Origin: VMCP01 sp964408945
GTDB lineage: Bacteria > Bacteroidota > Bacteroidia > NS11-12g > UBA955
Direction of reading: 5' to 3'
DNA: 30,425 bases
Assembly (NCBI GenBank): GCA_964408945.1
Contig: CAYPBJ010000025.1
Location: 1-30,425 of the forward strand
Shown here: one piece after another, positions 28,346-30,425 of the stretch
Layout: every line of letters begins with the position of its first letter
How positions within the stretch are numbered: position 1 is the stretch's first letter
Program-made: the position numbers and the translations under genes
Notes under the pieces: model-generated
Database searches by the model: none
What the model was told of the DNA's origin: nothing
The model's input: the letters and a program-made list of their open reading frames with translations, nothing else

Positions 28346-29857
28346 ATGTCCCAAAAAACTTTGTGGTCAAACTTTTTTAAAGTCCGCAGAAATTCCAGTG
28401 CAGCCATTGTTGCTTTGCTCGGAATAACGTTGGTTTACCTGGGTGTTGCCTTTACCGCTGAAGATCCAGCAGGTGGACAAGATTCTTGGAATCACTATTT
28501 ATTTGCTCGTTGGTGTTTTAAACACCCTGAGCTCATGCTCGATTTGTGGGCAAAACCGTTTTTTACCATTCTTGCCGCTCCATTTGCTCAAATATCTATT
28601 GACGCCGTATATGCTTTAAACATGGTCGCCACCCTTGGTGCTGCTTGGATGACCTATCTTACCGGCCGTAAATTGGGTATGAGAAACCCATGGACGTTAG
28701 TACTTCTCGTCGGTTTACAGCCCGTTGTTCTGGCAAATGTATATTCAGCACTTACCGAACCAACAAACGCTCTCGTTCTGAGTGTGATTTTGTATTTGTT
28801 TGCTTCCCATCGATTCAAAACGGCTTTGATTGTCGCTTCTTTTTTGCCCTTGGTAAGAAGTGAAGGGTTGGTCATGATTGCTTGTATTGTTCCCTATGTT
28901 GTCTCCCGCAAACAATGGAAAAGTTTATATTGGCTATTCTCAGGTACACTGGTTTTCGCCATTTTAGGTGCCATAATCACCAAAGAATGGGATTATTTCT
29001 TTACTCACAATCCATACATCAAGTTTGAAAAAGAAGGCGTTTTTGATCCTGGTCACGGCTCATTTTTACATTATATTGAATCTCAACGTTACATTACCGG
29101 AATTTGGATCACCATTCTCATGGCTTTTGCCCTGTTTTTGAGCATTCAGTATGTAGTTCAGCGCCTGCAGAATAAAACTCCTCACGAAATGAGTCAGTTA
29201 TTGGTCTGGCTTTGGTTGCCCCTTTTCTTGGGATATGGATTTGTGCACAGTTTCATCTGGTGGACAGGTACCATGGGGTCGCATGGACTACATCGGGTTT
29301 TTATGGCTGTCGCTCCAGTATCAGCATTAATTGCTCAATTTTCCATTCATAGAATGATGTCTTACGATGTAAGATTTATCAATATTTCATTAAAAGTTTT
29401 AACCTCATTGGGTTGTTTTTTTATTGCATTTCCAGGAGCTCAAATGCCTTATCCTTGGAAATGGAATAGCCAATCCCCCATAGAAGGATTTCCCGGCAAT
29501 AAAAACCTAGAAAAAGCATTTAGTTTCATTGATTCTGCTGGCTATAAGCAGTTGCCTTTGGTTCATCAAATTCCGCAAATCAATGTTAAGCGCGATCTGG
29601 ATCCATTTTTTGATGCAAGCAATCTTAATGACGCCTGCACGTTTTACATTTGGAGTATAGACAAAAGGCCCGGTTATGATTGGTTGCCCGACTCTTTAGT
29701 AGTTATTTGGGATAATTTCCATGCCCGCAGAGACGCACCTATGCCATTGAATGAAATGAGAGCCTTGGAAGGGTATAAGGAAATAGCTTATTTCCCGTCT
29801 GAAAAAGATTCTATTTACGATGTGCGAGTATTTCTTAAGTCGCGCAAACGCAACTGA
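28346..29857 (+). CDS. Polytopic membrane protein, GT-C glycosyltransferase-like
   Basis: 503 residues. TM1 lies at about 19-37, followed by a first external loop with acidic residues (AEDPAGGQDSWNHYLFARW) and then about nine more membrane helices to roughly residue 365. The remainder is a soluble C-terminal region. An acidic first loop followed by an amphipathic stretch is the layout of GT-C enzymes (ArnT/PMT, GT39-like), which use lipid-linked sugars, but I see no motif that fixes the family. The C-terminal 14 codons overlap the 3' end of recJ on the other strand by 43 bp. No glycan gene is adjacent. Confidence 0.6.
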   Translation: MSQKTLWSNFFKVRRNSSAAIVALLGITLVYLGVAFTAEDPAGGQDSWNHYLFARWCFKHPELMLDLWAKPFFTILAAPFAQISIDAVYALNMVATLGAAWMTYLTGRKLGMRNPWTLVLLVGLQPVVLANVYSALTEPTNALVLSVILYLFASHRFKTALIVASFLPLVRSEGLVMIACIVPYVVSRKQWKSLYWLFSGTLVFAILGAIITKEWDYFFTHNPYIKFEKEGVFDPGHGSFLHYIESQRYITGIWITILMAFALFLSIQYVVQRLQNKTPHEMSQLLVWLWLPLFLGYGFVHSFIWWTGTMGSHGLHRVFMAVAPVSALIAQFSIHRMMSYDVRFINISLKVLTSLGCFFIAFPGAQMPYPWKWNSQSPIEGFPGNKNLEKAFSFIDSAGYKQLPLVHQIPQINVKRDLDPFFDASNLNDACTFYIWSIDKRPGYDWLPDSLVVIWDNFHARRDAPMPLNEMRALEGYKEIAYFPSEKDSIYDVRVFLKSRKRN

Positions 29858-30425
29858 AGCTTAACTTGCCCGTTGTAGAAGTTCTCTTCAATGCAGTAAC
29901 ATGCATCGAAGATGGCACCATTGGTTACAATGGGTAACTGCTCAGCCAATCCAAACCCTATTCCATCAATCATGAAACGGCTATTGTTTTGTTGAAGCTG
30001 TAATTTCAGATGCTTATCTTTTAAGATTCGTGGACTGTTATTCGATTTAAGTCGTTGAGACATGAAGATAGGCTGGGGGTTTCCTGGTCCGAACGGCGAC
30101 ATTTGCCCAATGAGCTTCATCATATTCGGGGTTATGCTATCAATGTCAATTTCTAAATCGTATTCTACTTCTGGGGTTAAAGATGCATTTAGAATGTCAC
30201 GAGCAACTAACGCCTCAAATTTTTCAACGAATGCATCGAAATTTTCAGCCTTTAAGCTCAATCCAGCGGCGTATTTATGTCCCCCGAACTGCTCAACCAA
30301 ATCAGAACATTGAGTGATGGCTTCGTGGATGTCAAAATTCTTAACACTACGGGCAGAGCCTGTTAGCATACCGTCGTTGAGTGAAAACACAATGGTGGGT
30401 TTGTAATATTGCTCAACCATTCGGC
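29815..30425 (-). CDS. recJ: RecJ single-strand-specific exonuclease, C-terminal part (cut by the window edge)
   Basis: The frame is open to the right edge and reads ..RMVEQYYKPTIVFS, a conserved interior RecJ segment, so the start lies outside the window. Visible are the DHHA1-domain motifs GSARS and FGGHKYAAGLSL, then the OB-fold domain (MSPFGPGNPQPIFMS onward). RecJ degrades single-stranded DNA 5' to 3' in recombination and mismatch repair. The catalytic DHH part is missing from the window, not from the gene as far as can be told. Its final 43 bp, encoding the tail (RDLRNTRTS), are antisense to the end of the GT-C-like gene. Confidence 0.93.
   Translation of the reverse strand, partial: RMVEQYYKPTIVFSLNDGMLTGSARSVKNFDIHEAITQCSDLVEQFGGHKYAAGLSLKAENFDAFVEKFEALVARDILNASLTPEVEYDLEIDIDSITPNMMKLIGQMSPFGPGNPQPIFMSQRLKSNNSPRILKDKHLKLQLQQNNSRFMIDGIGFGLAEQLPIVTNGAIFDACYCIEENFYNGQVKLQLRLRDLRNTRTS

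Overview
The window is an ordinary-looking chromosomal stretch of a Bacteroidota bacterium, most likely from the Flavobacteriales. The evidence is the gene set (a PorT/SprT-like outer-membrane protein next to ubiE/menG, a DUF4249 lipoprotein, a FecA-like TonB-dependent receptor, leucine dehydrogenase, a stand-alone MetH homocysteine module), the AT-rich leaders without clear Shine-Dalgarno sites, and the repeated Bacteroidota -7 promoter box TAnnTTTG just upstream of start codons. I cannot name the genus.

Layout: heptamer array 1 (10-177); engB (minus) divergent from ubiE/menG, porT, tgt and an LptF/LptG permease (262-4578); a TPR lipoprotein facing an RlmI-like methyltransferase with interlocked stop codons (4632-6445); a Nif3-like protein plus C4 zinc-ribbon coiled-coil protein (6580-8493); heptamer array 2 between converging 3' ends; panB (minus); a DUF4249 lipoprotein; dnaK with a strong terminator; heptamer array 3 (12691-13039); a TonB-dependent receptor and a lipoprotein; an Fsa-type transaldolase; heptamer array 4 (16699-16807); a 6-pyruvoyl-tetrahydropterin-synthase-like gene overlapping folE; tRNA-His(GTG); a three-gene glycan operon (GT4 glycosyltransferase, asparagine synthase, flippase-like protein; 18262-22663); glutamate dehydrogenase and psd; a Cys/Lys-rich repeat exported protein; an unknown membrane-anchored protein coupled to a stand-alone homocysteine methyltransferase module; leucine dehydrogenase; a GT-C-like membrane protein; and the 3' end of recJ running off the right edge.

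Most genes are housekeeping: ribosome assembly (engB), menaquinone (ubiE/menG), type IX secretion (porT), tRNA queuosine (tgt), LPS export (lptF/G-like), pantothenate (panB), protein folding (dnaK), pterins (folE and partner), phospholipids (psd), amino-acid nitrogen (gdh, leucine dehydrogenase), methionine and DNA repair.

The least explained material is non-coding. Four intergenic arrays are built from degenerate 7-bp units that nearly all start with GT on the plus strand, with exact 7-bp phase kept over up to 27 units while the other positions change in blocks. Each array lies directly behind at least one gene 3' end, three of them where I see no canonical terminator. A second pattern is a -7 box placed exactly 4 nt before the start codon in six genes, which predicts leaderless mRNAs. 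A third is a hairpin that would bury the dnaK start codon.
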